Assembly (NCBI RefSeq): GCF_042664895.1
Contig: NZ_JBHTBQ010000011.1
Coordinates: 1 to 64,000, forward strand
From: Iodobacter arcticus
GTDB taxonomy: Bacteria; Pseudomonadota; Gammaproteobacteria; Burkholderiales; Chitinibacteraceae
Direction of reading: 5' to 3'
DNA length: 64,000 bases
The number at the start of each line of letters is the position of its first letter. Position 1 is the first letter of the stretch. Shown in pieces: positions 8,440-16,615 of this stretch. Position numbers and translations under genes: made by a program. Below the pieces are notes generated by a model, which was not told the origin of the DNA, did not search any database, and saw only the letters and a list, made by a program, of their open reading frames with translations.

Positions 8440-9216
8440 TTATACCGCGTTCAGCAGAAATGGCAGAGCTGCCGCATGTAATATTGGGTTTGCAGCGGCC
8501 AAAACCCGCCCTTCGCTATGCATATCCAGCGCTTTGCCCTGCCAATCGGTCATACGCCCACCTGCACCGTTCACCACAGGGGCAAGCGCGGCAAAGTCAT
8601 GTAGTTTTAAGCCTTCTTCCACCACTAGCTCCAGCCAGCCGCTTGCCACCTGCGCATACAAATAACCATCGCCACCATAGGTATTAAAGCGGCACTGCTC
8701 TGACAAACGCGCAAAGCCAGCCGCGCCTGCATCCAGGTACTGCGGCCCCGTTGTGCCTAATCTTGCCCCTTGCAGCTGCTCGATTTGATTGGCCACCACC
8801 GGCTCGCCATTGAACCAAGCCCCCTGCCCGGTAATACCCAGCCAGCGCTCATTCTGGATCGGCTGATTAATAATGCCCAATACCGGCTTGCCGTGATGTA
8901 AGAGACCTATCAGCGTTACAAACAAGGCCCTACCCACGGTAAACGACTTGGTGCCATCAATCGGGTCCAGCACCCACACCCACTCGGCGTCTTCTCGCTC
9001 GTGGCCAAACTCTTCGCCGATGATGCCATCTTGCGGACGGATTTTTTGGATCAACTCGCGCATGACACGCTCCGCCTCACGATCTGCAATGGTCACGGGG
9101 CTGTGGTCATTTTTATCATCAATCGCCAGCGGGCTACGAAAATACGGGCGTATCGCTGCAGCGCTGGCGTCCGCCAGTTGCGCCGCAAGTGCAATCATTT
9201 CATCGGGCAATCGCAT
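8440..9216 (-). CDS. hisN: Histidinol-phosphatase-type inositol monophosphatase family enzyme
   Basis: 258 residues of the Mg2+-dependent inositol monophosphatase superfamily. Metal-binding motifs are GEEFG (about residue 70) and DPIDGTKSFTVGR (about 85-97). The C-terminal segment reads LKLHDFAALAPVVNGAGG, where IMPases have W-D-x-A-A; the D-x-A-A-L-x-P-V-V form fits the HisN histidinol-phosphatase subgroup. The likely reaction is dephosphorylation of L-histidinol phosphate in histidine synthesis. Related subfamilies (CysQ, SuhB) are less likely. The start at 9216 has GGAG five bases upstream; the longer frame back to 9321 lies in AT-rich DNA. Annotation as HisN is by motif, not by operon context. 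Confidence 0.85.
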   Translation of the reverse strand: MRLPDEMIALAAQLADASAAAIRPYFRSPLAIDDKNDHSPVTIADREAERVMRELIQKIRPQDGIIGEEFGHEREDAEWVWVLDPIDGTKSFTVGRALFVTLIGLLHHGKPVLGIINQPIQNERWLGITGQGAWFNGEPVVANQIEQLQGARLGTTGPQYLDAGAAGFARLSEQCRFNTYGGDGYLYAQVASGWLELVVEEGLKLHDFAALAPVVNGAGGRMTDWQGKALDMHSEGRVLAAANPILHAAALPFLLNAV

Positions 9217-9563
9217 TTGAACTCCGAAGCAGAAATAGAGGGATGCAAAAGTAGCATAAACCACAGTTAAATAATAATGGTTTTTATTCATTGAATAATA
9301 TGATTGTAAACATTGAAGCAATTGAAATTAATCCTCATTTATATTTCAACAAAAATCCATAATATAAAAAAGAACCATTCTTAATAAAAACCAATAAATT
9401 TCAAATGGCACAATAAACAGTGGCAAAGCCTAAAAAAAAGAATAAAATGAGCGCTGAGATATAAAAATAGATTTAATGCAATTAGTTCTCATTAGGGAGC
9501 AAATCCCAAAATCACCCGCAGCTTATTAATCATAAATAAGCGCTGGCCACTGGAGAATACAAA
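9217..9563 (+). promoter_or_regulatory. AT-rich region upstream of bacterioferritin genes
   Basis: 347 bases with no gene. TGCAATTAGTTCTCATTA (about 9477-9494) is a partial match to a Fur box and would make sense before iron-storage genes, but several consensus positions differ. Promoters for hisN and the bacterioferritin genes must lie here. Confidence 0.3.
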
Positions 9564-10034
9564 ATGCAAGGTAGCAAACTCGTCCTTAGCTCGCTCAATA
9601 GCGTACTAGGCAATGAATTAATTGCAATCAATCAATTCTTCTTACACGCGCGTATGTACCGTAACTGGGGCTTAAAAAAGCTGAACGACGCCGTATATCA
9701 CGAATCAATTGATGCCATGAAACGGGCAGACAAGCTGATCACTCGCATTCTGATGCTTGAAGGCCTGCCTAATTTACAACAGCTCGGCAAATTGTATATC
9801 GGCGAAAATACGCCTGAAATGCTGGAATGTGATCTAAAACTGGTCAGCAGCCATCTCACCACTTTGCGCCAGGCCATTGAAACCTGTGAGCTGGAGCAAG
9901 ACTACGTTTCACGCGATATTCTGGAAGACCTGCTCGAAGACGAAGAAGAATACGTTGATTGGCTAGAAACCCAAGCCGAATTACAAGTTTCACTCGGCCT
10001 AGCAAATTATCTCCAATCACAAATCGACGCCTAA
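9564..10034 (+). CDS. bfr: Bacterioferritin, haem-binding-type subunit
   Basis: 156 residues aligning end to end with E. coli Bfr (LGNELIAINQFFLHARMYRN, NYLQSQI at the end). Met52, the haem ligand between subunit pairs, is present (SIDAMKRAD). Several ferroxidase ligands are replaced: Glu18 is kept, but positions equivalent to Glu51, His54, Glu94 and His130 are Ala, Arg, Val and Tyr. The subunit should bind haem but not form a complete di-iron site. It is followed 11 bases later by a second Bfr with the opposite pattern. Together they probably build a mixed 24-mer iron store, as described for paired Bfr genes in Neisseria. Confidence 0.93.
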   Translation: MQGSKLVLSSLNSVLGNELIAINQFFLHARMYRNWGLKKLNDAVYHESIDAMKRADKLITRILMLEGLPNLQQLGKLYIGENTPEMLECDLKLVSSHLTTLRQAIETCELEQDYVSRDILEDLLEDEEEYVDWLETQAELQVSLGLANYLQSQIDA

Positions 10035-10045
10035 GGAAGATCATC

Positions 10046-10513
10046 ATGCAAGGTAAACAAAATGTAATCGCAGGCTTAAAAGAGCTGCTGGTTACCGAAC
10101 TCACCTCCGTCGACCAATATTTTGTACATAGCCAGATGTATCACAACTGGGGCTATAGCAAGCTCTATGAGCGCATCGATCACGAGCGCCAGGATGAAAT
10201 TGGTCATTCCACCCTTTTAATTGCCCGTATTCTCTTCCTCGGTGGCATTCCCGATGTAGCAGGCCGCGATGCCCTGCGTATTGGTGCCGATGTGCCAGCC
10301 ATGCTGCACAACGATCTGCTCACCGAATACGATGTAGCCACCGCCCTTAAACGCGTTATCGCGGTTTGCGAGCAAGAGCAAGACTATGTCACCCGTAATA
10401 TGCTGATTAAGCTTTTAGACGATACAGAGCAAGATCATGCACATTGGCTAGAACAACAACTCGGCCTAATTAAAGCCATTGGCCTGCCTAATTACTTGCA
10501 GAGCCAAATGTAA
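10046..10513 (+). CDS. bfr: Bacterioferritin, ferroxidase-type subunit
   Basis: 155 residues of the bacterioferritin family (LLVTELTSVDQYFVHSQMYH, NYLQSQM). Ferroxidase ligands Glu18, Glu51, His54 and Glu94 are present. The C-terminal Glu/His pair is kept but shifted by one residue (Glu128, His131). Position 52 is Ile (DEIGH), so the haem-ligating Met is absent. It should oxidise Fe2+ without binding haem, complementing the upstream subunit. The ATG at 10046 has AAGGAAG upstream; the open frame extends back into the first gene but that part is not Bfr-like. The pair ends in a strong terminator. Confidence 0.93.
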   Translation: MQGKQNVIAGLKELLVTELTSVDQYFVHSQMYHNWGYSKLYERIDHERQDEIGHSTLLIARILFLGGIPDVAGRDALRIGADVPAMLHNDLLTEYDVATALKRVIAVCEQEQDYVTRNMLIKLLDDTEQDHAHWLEQQLGLIKAIGLPNYLQSQM

Positions 10514-10531
10514 AGCTGGCAACCCTGCCAT

Positions 10532-10573
10532 AAAAAAGCCGCGTCTTTCTACCTACAGAAGACGCGGCTTTTT
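10532..10573. terminator. Terminator between bacterioferritin genes and dut
   Basis: AAAAAAGCCGCGTCTT / AAGACGCGGCTTTTT with an 11-base loop; runs on both sides suit the convergent genes. Confidence 0.92.
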
Positions 10574-10614
10574 CGTGCCATTTCAATCGGCTACTTAGCG
10601 ATTGATTGGCAGAA

Positions 10615-11064
10615 TCAATGCTTACCCGTACTACCAAACCCACCTTCACCACGATCTGAATCGGAAAATTCATCGACCAGATTAAATTCCACCTGCACCA
10701 CGGGCACAATCACCAGCTGGGCGATGCGCTCCATCGGCTGGATGGTAAATGGCACTTGGCTGCGATTCCATACCGAGACAAAAATTTGTCCTTGGTAATC
10801 TGAATCGATCAATCCCACTAAATTGCCCAACACAATGCCGTGCTTATGGCCAAGACCGGAGCGCGGCAGAATCATGGCGGCAAGGCCCGGATCATCCAAA
10901 TGCAGTGCCATGCCGGTTGGCACCAGCTGAGTGGCTCCCGGCGCCAGCTCCATCGGTACATCAAGGCAAGCGCGTAAATCAAGGCCAGCGGAGCCTTTGG
11001 TGGCGTATTGCGGCAGATTTTCTTTCAACCGACCATCTAAAATCTTTACATCAATCTGAGACAT
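10615..11064 (-). CDS. dut: Deoxyuridine 5'-triphosphate nucleotidohydrolase (dUTPase)
   Basis: Dut hydrolyses dUTP to dUMP and PPi, keeping uracil out of DNA and feeding thymidylate synthesis. The 149 residues show the five conserved trimeric-dUTPase motifs in order: GSAGLDLRA, PRSGLG, GLIDSDYQG, RIAQLVI and the C-terminal P-loop-like RGEGGFGSTG. The ATG at 11064 is preceded by AAGGTAAG. It starts four bases after the coaBC stop, so it is read with coaBC, a gene pair common in proteobacteria. Confidence 0.97.
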   Translation of the reverse strand: MSQIDVKILDGRLKENLPQYATKGSAGLDLRACLDVPMELAPGATQLVPTGMALHLDDPGLAAMILPRSGLGHKHGIVLGNLVGLIDSDYQGQIFVSVWNRSQVPFTIQPMERIAQLVIVPVVQVEFNLVDEFSDSDRGEGGFGSTGKH

Positions 11065-11068
11065 TTTC

Positions 11069-12250
11069 TTACCTTTTTTGATAAAGCCGCGCGATATGCG
11101 CAATCAAACGGCGTGCTACATCGAGCTTGGGGGCGCGAGTTAATCGGGTTTCACCATCATCATCAAGCAAAATAATTTCATTTTCATCAGAGCCCATCGC
11201 GTTTTGCACTAAATTAGCCGCCAGCAGCGGTAGTTTTTTGCGCTTACGCTTGGCTTCTGCGTATTCCAGTAGGTTTTCAGATTCAGCAGCAAAGCCCACG
11301 CAAAATGGTGGATTATCCCGCGCCGTGATATTGGCCAGAATATCCGGATTAGGGCCCAACTCCAAAGTAAGGATATGCGCGTCTTTTTTGATTTTTTGCT
11401 CAGAAGGATTAAGCACGTAATAATCAGAAACGGCGGCCACACTGATAAAGATATCGGCTTCTTCTACTTCAGCATTCACGGCTTGCAGCATTTCCTCGGC
11501 ACTGACCACATCAATACGGCGGCAACCTAGTGGCGTAGGCAAGGCCGTTTCGCCTGACACCAGCACCACATCCGCACCAGACTCCCAAGCCGCACGGGCA
11601 ATGGCGTAGCCCATTTTGCCTGAGCTGCTATTAGTGATGCCACGTACGGCGTCGATACGCTCGAACGTGGGGCCTGCAGTAATCAATACCCGCTTACCGG
11701 ACAATAATTTAAGCTGAAAAAATGCATCGATATGCTGCAACAGCGCTTCAGGCTCCAGCATCCGGCCAAGACCTATTTCTCCGCAGGCCTGCTCGCCCTC
11801 ACCCGGCCCCAGAATATGCACGCCATCAGAAATCAGCTGCGCCACATTGCGCTGATTAGGCGGGTTTTCCCACATTTGCCGATTCATGGCGGGCGCTAAT
11901 AACAGCGGGCAATCTCTGGCGGCCACTAAGGTAGACAGCAAATCATCCGCAAAACCATTTGCCACTTTCGCCATAAAATCAGCCGTAGCCGGAGCCACGA
12001 CAATGGCGTGAGCGCCGCGGGTTAAATCAATATGCGCCATATTATTCGGCGCGCGACCATCCCATAGATCAACAAACACGGGGCGGCCCGATACCGCTTG
12101 AAAGGTAACCGGCCCAACAAAATGGGTTGCGGCCTCAGTCATCACCACTTGAACTTCATAAGACGCTTTCGTGAGTAAGCGCACCAGTTCCACAGATTTA
12201 TACGCGGCAACGCCGCCGGTGACCCCAAGTACGATGCGTTTTTGGCTCAT
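11069..12250 (-). CDS. coaBC: Bifunctional phosphopantothenoylcysteine decarboxylase / phosphopantothenate-cysteine ligase
   Basis: CoaBC makes phosphopantothenoylcysteine from phosphopantothenate and Cys (CTP-dependent) and decarboxylates it to phosphopantetheine in coenzyme A synthesis. 393 residues. The N-terminal flavoprotein CoaC domain has VTGGVAAYKS, catalytic His73 (AHIDLTRG), LLAPAMNRQMW and ACGEIGLGRM with the catalytic Cys. The C-terminal CoaB domain has ITAGPTFERIDAVRGITNSS and the KKDAHILTLELGPNPDI lysine motif. It is translationally close to dut. Confidence 0.97.
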   Translation of the reverse strand: MSQKRIVLGVTGGVAAYKSVELVRLLTKASYEVQVVMTEAATHFVGPVTFQAVSGRPVFVDLWDGRAPNNMAHIDLTRGAHAIVVAPATADFMAKVANGFADDLLSTLVAARDCPLLLAPAMNRQMWENPPNQRNVAQLISDGVHILGPGEGEQACGEIGLGRMLEPEALLQHIDAFFQLKLLSGKRVLITAGPTFERIDAVRGITNSSSGKMGYAIARAAWESGADVVLVSGETALPTPLGCRRIDVVSAEEMLQAVNAEVEEADIFISVAAVSDYYVLNPSEQKIKKDAHILTLELGPNPDILANITARDNPPFCVGFAAESENLLEYAEAKRKRKKLPLLAANLVQNAMGSDENEIILLDDDGETRLTRAPKLDVARRLIAHIARLYQKR

Positions 12251-12676
12251 GGCTAAGCTCTCTTAAATAAGACACAGACGATAGTTTAACTGAGGATAGA
12301 CCATAAGTACTGTTGGATAGGAGTAAGCCGGAGCCAGACATTTGTAGAGAAGGCACTGAGCATTACTGACGTATGCGTAGCGCGGGCAAAGCCAGTCCAT
12401 TTTTTACATACTTAGTTCAACCGCTCTACACAACAAAATTTAGATGGTCTCTCTATTTTTGACAGAAGCATTGAATGCTGTGGTTATAGCCATATATTTC
12501 GGACTGGGACGGTAGAAAGTGCTTGTTGCTGAGGTAAAGGCGTCGTTTTTTCACGGACTATGTCGACGTTCTTCTATAAGAGGTCTGACTTGCTTGTGAA
12601 GCAGGCAGCAGACTGGGATTTTACCGGCCCCGCTGTGTTAACAGGGCTTTGATTTTTCCAAACGGTGCAGGCAAGA
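12251..12676. other. Intergenic region without recognised gene
   Basis: 426 bases between two minus-strand genes (coaBC downstream, AraC regulator upstream). I see no convincing ORF, RNA gene or strong terminator hairpin. The short frame running from here into the AraC gene is antisense-like noise. The coaBC promoter should be at the left end. Confidence 0.4.
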
Positions 12677-13621
12677 CTAAATACCCCCTCGCACCGCCTG
12701 CCTTGGTGTAAAGCCAAATTCACGCTTAAACGCAGTAGCAAAGTTAGCAGGGTTGCTATAGCCAGCCAGAAGAGCGGCATCCAGCACGCTGCACGCTTCG
12801 CCTTCCAGTGTCAGGCGGGCTTCTTGCAATTTGTGGCGACGTAGCCAGGCAAAGATACTCATGCCATGCACGGCTCTAAATTCTCTTTGCAAGGTCGTGG
12901 CATTGCTGCCCAGCGCCAAAGCCATTTGCTCCAGCGACATTATACAAGCGCCATCTGATTGTAATAATTCAATTAACTCCGCCACACGGCTGCGCGAACG
13001 AGCCTTGATAGGCACCGCTTGATTAAGCTCGCCCAAAGCAGCCAGAATCAGCTCCAGCGCAGCGCATTCACAATATATTTTATGCAAATAAGGTGTGCGA
13101 TATGCGGGCTGTAACAGGCCATTGGCCAGCTGTAATATTTGGCGGCTGGCACTCAGTTTGCGATGGGCCAAATGCTGCGTGCAAAACTGGGCAACGCTCT
13201 TAAAATCAGCCATAGCAGATAATCCGCCCTCTTCGAACCAACTTGGCTCTAAAGCGATCACAACCTGACGCTGATATCCGGGCTGATTAATACTGCGCTG
13301 CAACACCTCGTCTTCAACACTGGAAACCAGCAGGCAACGATTATCTGCACCCAGCTCCAACGGCAAAGCACCGAAGCGGGCATCCACTTTTCCTTCCAGC
13401 ATCATAATCAGCCTTAGACCGGGGCTAAGCGGGCCTTCACTTCGATGCGCCTGCAAAAATTCAATCTCATTGCCATGCAACGCTAAGCCCGGACGCAGAT
13501 CCTCCACCACAAAGCGGCCACGCAGCAGCGGGCCTTCTTGCCGGGTCACTTCGTGCTGTGCTTCATCGCCAAATAAGCGAGCCAGGTCGGCTTGATGAAA
13601 ATCAATGTCGCTCTTACTCAT
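12677..13621 (-). CDS. AraC-family transcriptional regulator (PchR-like)
   Basis: 314 residues. The N-terminal ~200 residues are a ligand-sensing region and the C-terminal ~100 are the AraC double helix-turn-helix (MSLEQMALALGSNATTLQREF, then AALLAGYSNPANFATAFKRE and FGFTPRQAVR). The organisation and position divergent from a Fur-box-preceded TonB receptor match PchR/YbtA-type regulators that activate siderophore or haem uptake genes on sensing the cognate ligand. It ends with the standard PR-x-x-R motif. The ligand is not predictable here. Confidence 0.9.
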   Translation of the reverse strand: MSKSDIDFHQADLARLFGDEAQHEVTRQEGPLLRGRFVVEDLRPGLALHGNEIEFLQAHRSEGPLSPGLRLIMMLEGKVDARFGALPLELGADNRCLLVSSVEDEVLQRSINQPGYQRQVVIALEPSWFEEGGLSAMADFKSVAQFCTQHLAHRKLSASRQILQLANGLLQPAYRTPYLHKIYCECAALELILAALGELNQAVPIKARSRSRVAELIELLQSDGACIMSLEQMALALGSNATTLQREFRAVHGMSIFAWLRRHKLQEARLTLEGEACSVLDAALLAGYSNPANFATAFKREFGFTPRQAVRGGI

Positions 13622-13742
13622 TTCAGACCTCTATATCGCGCGACAAAAAACACATCCCGCCGAGGAGATTTGCCGTTATCGCAAAGCTTTTATTGCCATA
13701 CACAAAGGACATCAGGCACGACGTGTGTAAGAATGCCACCAT

Positions 13743-13761
13743 TCTAATGAAAATCATTCTC
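13743..13761. promoter_or_regulatory. Fur box
   Basis: TCTAATGAAAATCATTCTC matches the 19-bp Fur consensus GATAATGATAATCATTATC at 15 of 19 positions. It lies between the divergent AraC regulator and TonB receptor genes and about 35 bases before the receptor start. Iron repression of the receptor, and perhaps the regulator, is inferred. Confidence 0.82.
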
Positions 13762-13794
13762 ATCTGAAAGATAAGAATGTTGATGGAGCTTTTG

Positions 13795-15762
13795 ATGTTG
13801 ACCCTACCCCCGCTTCCTGTGCGCGCCTTAGTGGCTTTATTGCCATTGGCCTTCAATGTTTATGCCGAAAATATTGTTCAGCTACCCGCAGTGCAAGTTG
13901 AAGCGCAAACGCCCACCCAAGATGGCGTAATTGGCCGAACTGAGCTGCAAAAAAGCCAGGCACGTGATTTACACGATGTGTTTCGCAACGATGCTGAGGT
14001 GAGCATTGGCGGAGGTGGCAGCCCGGTCACTCAAAAAATGTACGTACGCGGCGTAGAAGAAGCCCTACTCAATGTATCGGTGGATGGTGCCACGCAAAAT
14101 AATCATCTGTATCACCATCAAAGCGCGCTGATTATTGATCCGGCTTTAATTAAGCGTGTTGAAGTAGAAAAAGGCACGGCAGCGGCCAGCGCTGGCCCTG
14201 GCGCTTTAGGCGGCGCGATGCGCGTACTGACTGTTGATGCGGCAGATCTATTACGGGAAGGCCAGAACACAGGGGCTATTTTGTCGGGCAGTGTAATGAG
14301 TAATGACGGCTGGAAAACCGGCGCAACGGTGTATGGCCGCTTTGGCAGCGTGGACGCCTTATTATCTGCTAGCCACCTTGATCTGGCTGATTACAAAAGC
14401 GGTAGCGGTGTAGAAGAAATCAATTCAGGCTCTGAGCAGCGCAATCTCTTATTTAAGCTGGGGCTTAATCTGGCCGAAAATCAACGCCTGTCTATCAATC
14501 ATCAAGCCAGCGAAGATAAAGGCGTCCGCTATTTACGCGCCAATATGGTGGGCTTCAAACACCCCGTTTTGCCCAATGAAGCCATGCCACAAAGCCTGCT
14601 GCGTAATACCACCACATTCAAATACGATGGCAGCGGTTTTGGCCCTGTTGCCCGCATTGAATCAACGCTTTATCAATCAAAAATAGAAGGTGATCGTACC
14701 GACAAAACCGGCGCGTACAGCAGCGAATCGCTCACCACCCAAGGCTTGGATATCGGATTAAAAAGCGCCATTGGCGATCACATCGTTAAATACGGCCTGA
14801 ACTTACGTAAAGAAAGCTCACAAAGCAATCAGATCCGCAACCCTTACGGCAATACCGGCAGTGGCAAAGAAGAAAATAAAATAGCGGGTGGCTATGTTGA
14901 AGGCCTGCTCGACTTTGGCAGGGTAAATCTAAGCAGCGGGCTGCGTTACGATCGCTACAACTACACTGATAATCATCAGCAAAACTTTAAAAGCGATGGC
15001 TTTTCGCCAAGCGCGGGCGTAAGCGTGCAAGTCAGCGACAGCCTCTTACTTAAAGCAGGCTATGCTCAGGCACTGCGTGGTGCGGGCCTCAATGAAGTCT
15101 TTTTACTCGATATGATCGAGTGGAAAAACGCGCCAAAAATCGAGCCAGAAAAAGCCAGCAATACTGAAGTCGGCTTTGTCTTCGCTAACAATGGCTTTAA
15201 GTTAAGCGGAAATTTATTCAAGCAGCGCATCAAAAACTTTATTGATGTCACCGAATGCAGCGCTGACGCGGATTGCAGAACGAATGTAGGCGATGCCGAA
15301 ATCACTGGTTATGAGCTCAGTACAGGTTACCAACTCGGCAGCCTGCGTCTTGGCGCATCCGTCGCCAAAAGTGATTCAGATCGTAATGGCCGCGCCTTCA
15401 ATGATGGCAATCAGGGCCTAGGCACCAGCTATGGCCGCAGCTGGACCACCTATGCCGCCTACGATATGCCTGCCTATGATGTACAGCTGGGCTGGCAAGG
15501 GCGCTTTGTAGAGGCCTTGGATTACCAGCCTGTATCAAGCAATGCCACGCTGACCAAGGCAGGCTATGGCGTTAACGATGTATATGTAAACTGGCTGCCG
15601 CTTAATAAAGACACACTCACCGTGCGTCTGTCGGTAAAAAATATCTTTGATCAGCAGTACTACGATCAAGCCACCTTTGCCTACCATGGCCGCCTGAAAA
15701 AAGTATTGGGCCATCCAGAAGCGGGCCGTGATGTGCGTTTAGAAGCCAGCTACAAGTTCTAA
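13795..15762 (+). CDS. TonB-dependent outer membrane receptor (iron/siderophore or haem)
   Basis: About 655 residues. A signal peptide ends near VYA-EN. A plug domain follows (LHDVFRNDAEVSIGG, MYVRGVEEALLNVSVDGATQ, IKRVEVEKGTAAASAGPGAL). The rest is a 22-strand barrel with the TonB-receptor C-terminal signature (SVKNIFDQQYYDQATF ... RLEASYKF). It imports an iron ligand across the outer membrane using TonB energy. The start at 13795 has GGAG six bases upstream and gives a normal signal peptide; ATGs at 13777 and 13783 are alternatives. A C-x8-C-like pair (TECSADADCRTN) sits in an extracellular loop, as in several siderophore receptors. The exact ligand is unknown. The divergent AraC regulator and the Fur box support iron-dependent control. 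Confidence 0.92.
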   Translation: MLTLPPLPVRALVALLPLAFNVYAENIVQLPAVQVEAQTPTQDGVIGRTELQKSQARDLHDVFRNDAEVSIGGGGSPVTQKMYVRGVEEALLNVSVDGATQNNHLYHHQSALIIDPALIKRVEVEKGTAAASAGPGALGGAMRVLTVDAADLLREGQNTGAILSGSVMSNDGWKTGATVYGRFGSVDALLSASHLDLADYKSGSGVEEINSGSEQRNLLFKLGLNLAENQRLSINHQASEDKGVRYLRANMVGFKHPVLPNEAMPQSLLRNTTTFKYDGSGFGPVARIESTLYQSKIEGDRTDKTGAYSSESLTTQGLDIGLKSAIGDHIVKYGLNLRKESSQSNQIRNPYGNTGSGKEENKIAGGYVEGLLDFGRVNLSSGLRYDRYNYTDNHQQNFKSDGFSPSAGVSVQVSDSLLLKAGYAQALRGAGLNEVFLLDMIEWKNAPKIEPEKASNTEVGFVFANNGFKLSGNLFKQRIKNFIDVTECSADADCRTNVGDAEITGYELSTGYQLGSLRLGASVAKSDSDRNGRAFNDGNQGLGTSYGRSWTTYAAYDMPAYDVQLGWQGRFVEALDYQPVSSNATLTKAGYGVNDVYVNWLPLNKDTLTVRLSVKNIFDQQYYDQATFAYHGRLKKVLGHPEAGRDVRLEASYKF

Positions 15763-15890
15763 AAGCAATAATCCAAGGGGCAAAGCCTGCTAAGCGCCGA
15801 GCCCCTGTACCACCCATCATCGGATGCATGCAAAACCAGCACCACAAACGGCCTACACTCAAAACATCCTATTGAATGATGTCTTTGCTG

Positions 15891-16565
15891 ATGGCAATCA
15901 CCGACTGGCCCGAAGACGAGCGCCCCAGAGAGAAGCTACTGGCCCACGGTGCAGAAAGCCTAAGCGACGCTGAGCTGCTCGCGCTGTTTTTACGCGTCGG
16001 CGTGAAGGGTAAAAGCGCAGTCGATTTAGCCCGTGATCTGCTGCTTTACTTTGGCTCTTTAGAAAAACTATTCCATGCGCCGCATAATGCACTGTGCCAG
16101 ATTCATGGCATGGGCTCGGCCAAGTACTGCCAGCTACAAGCCATCCTCGAAATGTCTAAACGCGCACTTAGCGAAGAGCTGCGCAGCAATGACGCGTTTA
16201 CCTCACCCGCATCGGTTAAAGCGTTTTTAAAACTACGGTTGCGCGGCTTGGATCACGAAGAATTCCACGCCCTGTTTCTAAATACCGCCCACCAGCTCAT
16301 CAGCGCCGAAACACTATTTAAAGGCTCACTTTCTGAAACCCGCATTTACCCCCGCGAAGTAGCAAGGCGCGCTTTAACCCTGAATGCGGCCGCCGTCATC
16401 GTGGCGCATAATCACCCATCGGGCAGCCCGCAGCCTTCTGATGCAGATCTCCACATCACCCAACAATTACGAAATACCTTAGAAATAATTGATGTACGCT
16501 TACTTGATCACTGCATTGTTGCCGCACATCAGGTCATCTCGATGGCAGAACTCGGCCTGCTCTAA
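15891..16565 (+). CDS. radC: RadC/JAMM-domain protein
   Basis: About 224 residues. An N-terminal helix-hairpin-helix-like UPF0758 region (ESLSDAELLALFLRVGVKG, IHGMGSAKYCQLQA) precedes a C-terminal JAMM metalloprotease-like domain with the metal motif AHNHPSGSPQPSDAD. RadC was named for a repair phenotype, but its function remains unsettled. Three in-frame ATGs are possible (15876, 15879, 15891). I chose the last because the protein then begins MAITDWPEDERPREKL as its relatives do; no clear Shine-Dalgarno decides it. Confidence 0.93.
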   Translation: MAITDWPEDERPREKLLAHGAESLSDAELLALFLRVGVKGKSAVDLARDLLLYFGSLEKLFHAPHNALCQIHGMGSAKYCQLQAILEMSKRALSEELRSNDAFTSPASVKAFLKLRLRGLDHEEFHALFLNTAHQLISAETLFKGSLSETRIYPREVARRALTLNAAAVIVAHNHPSGSPQPSDADLHITQQLRNTLEIIDVRLLDHCIVAAHQVISMAELGLL

Positions 16566-16615
16566 ATAAGCCAGTGTCAACGTCGATAGGAGAGAGATAC
16601 TCTGGAGCCGCCATC

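Noticed and set aside
12574..12780. Short membrane-like frame overlapping the AraC gene
   Set aside because: It is an out-of-frame shadow overlapping the DNA-binding domain coding sequence and lacks a start signal.
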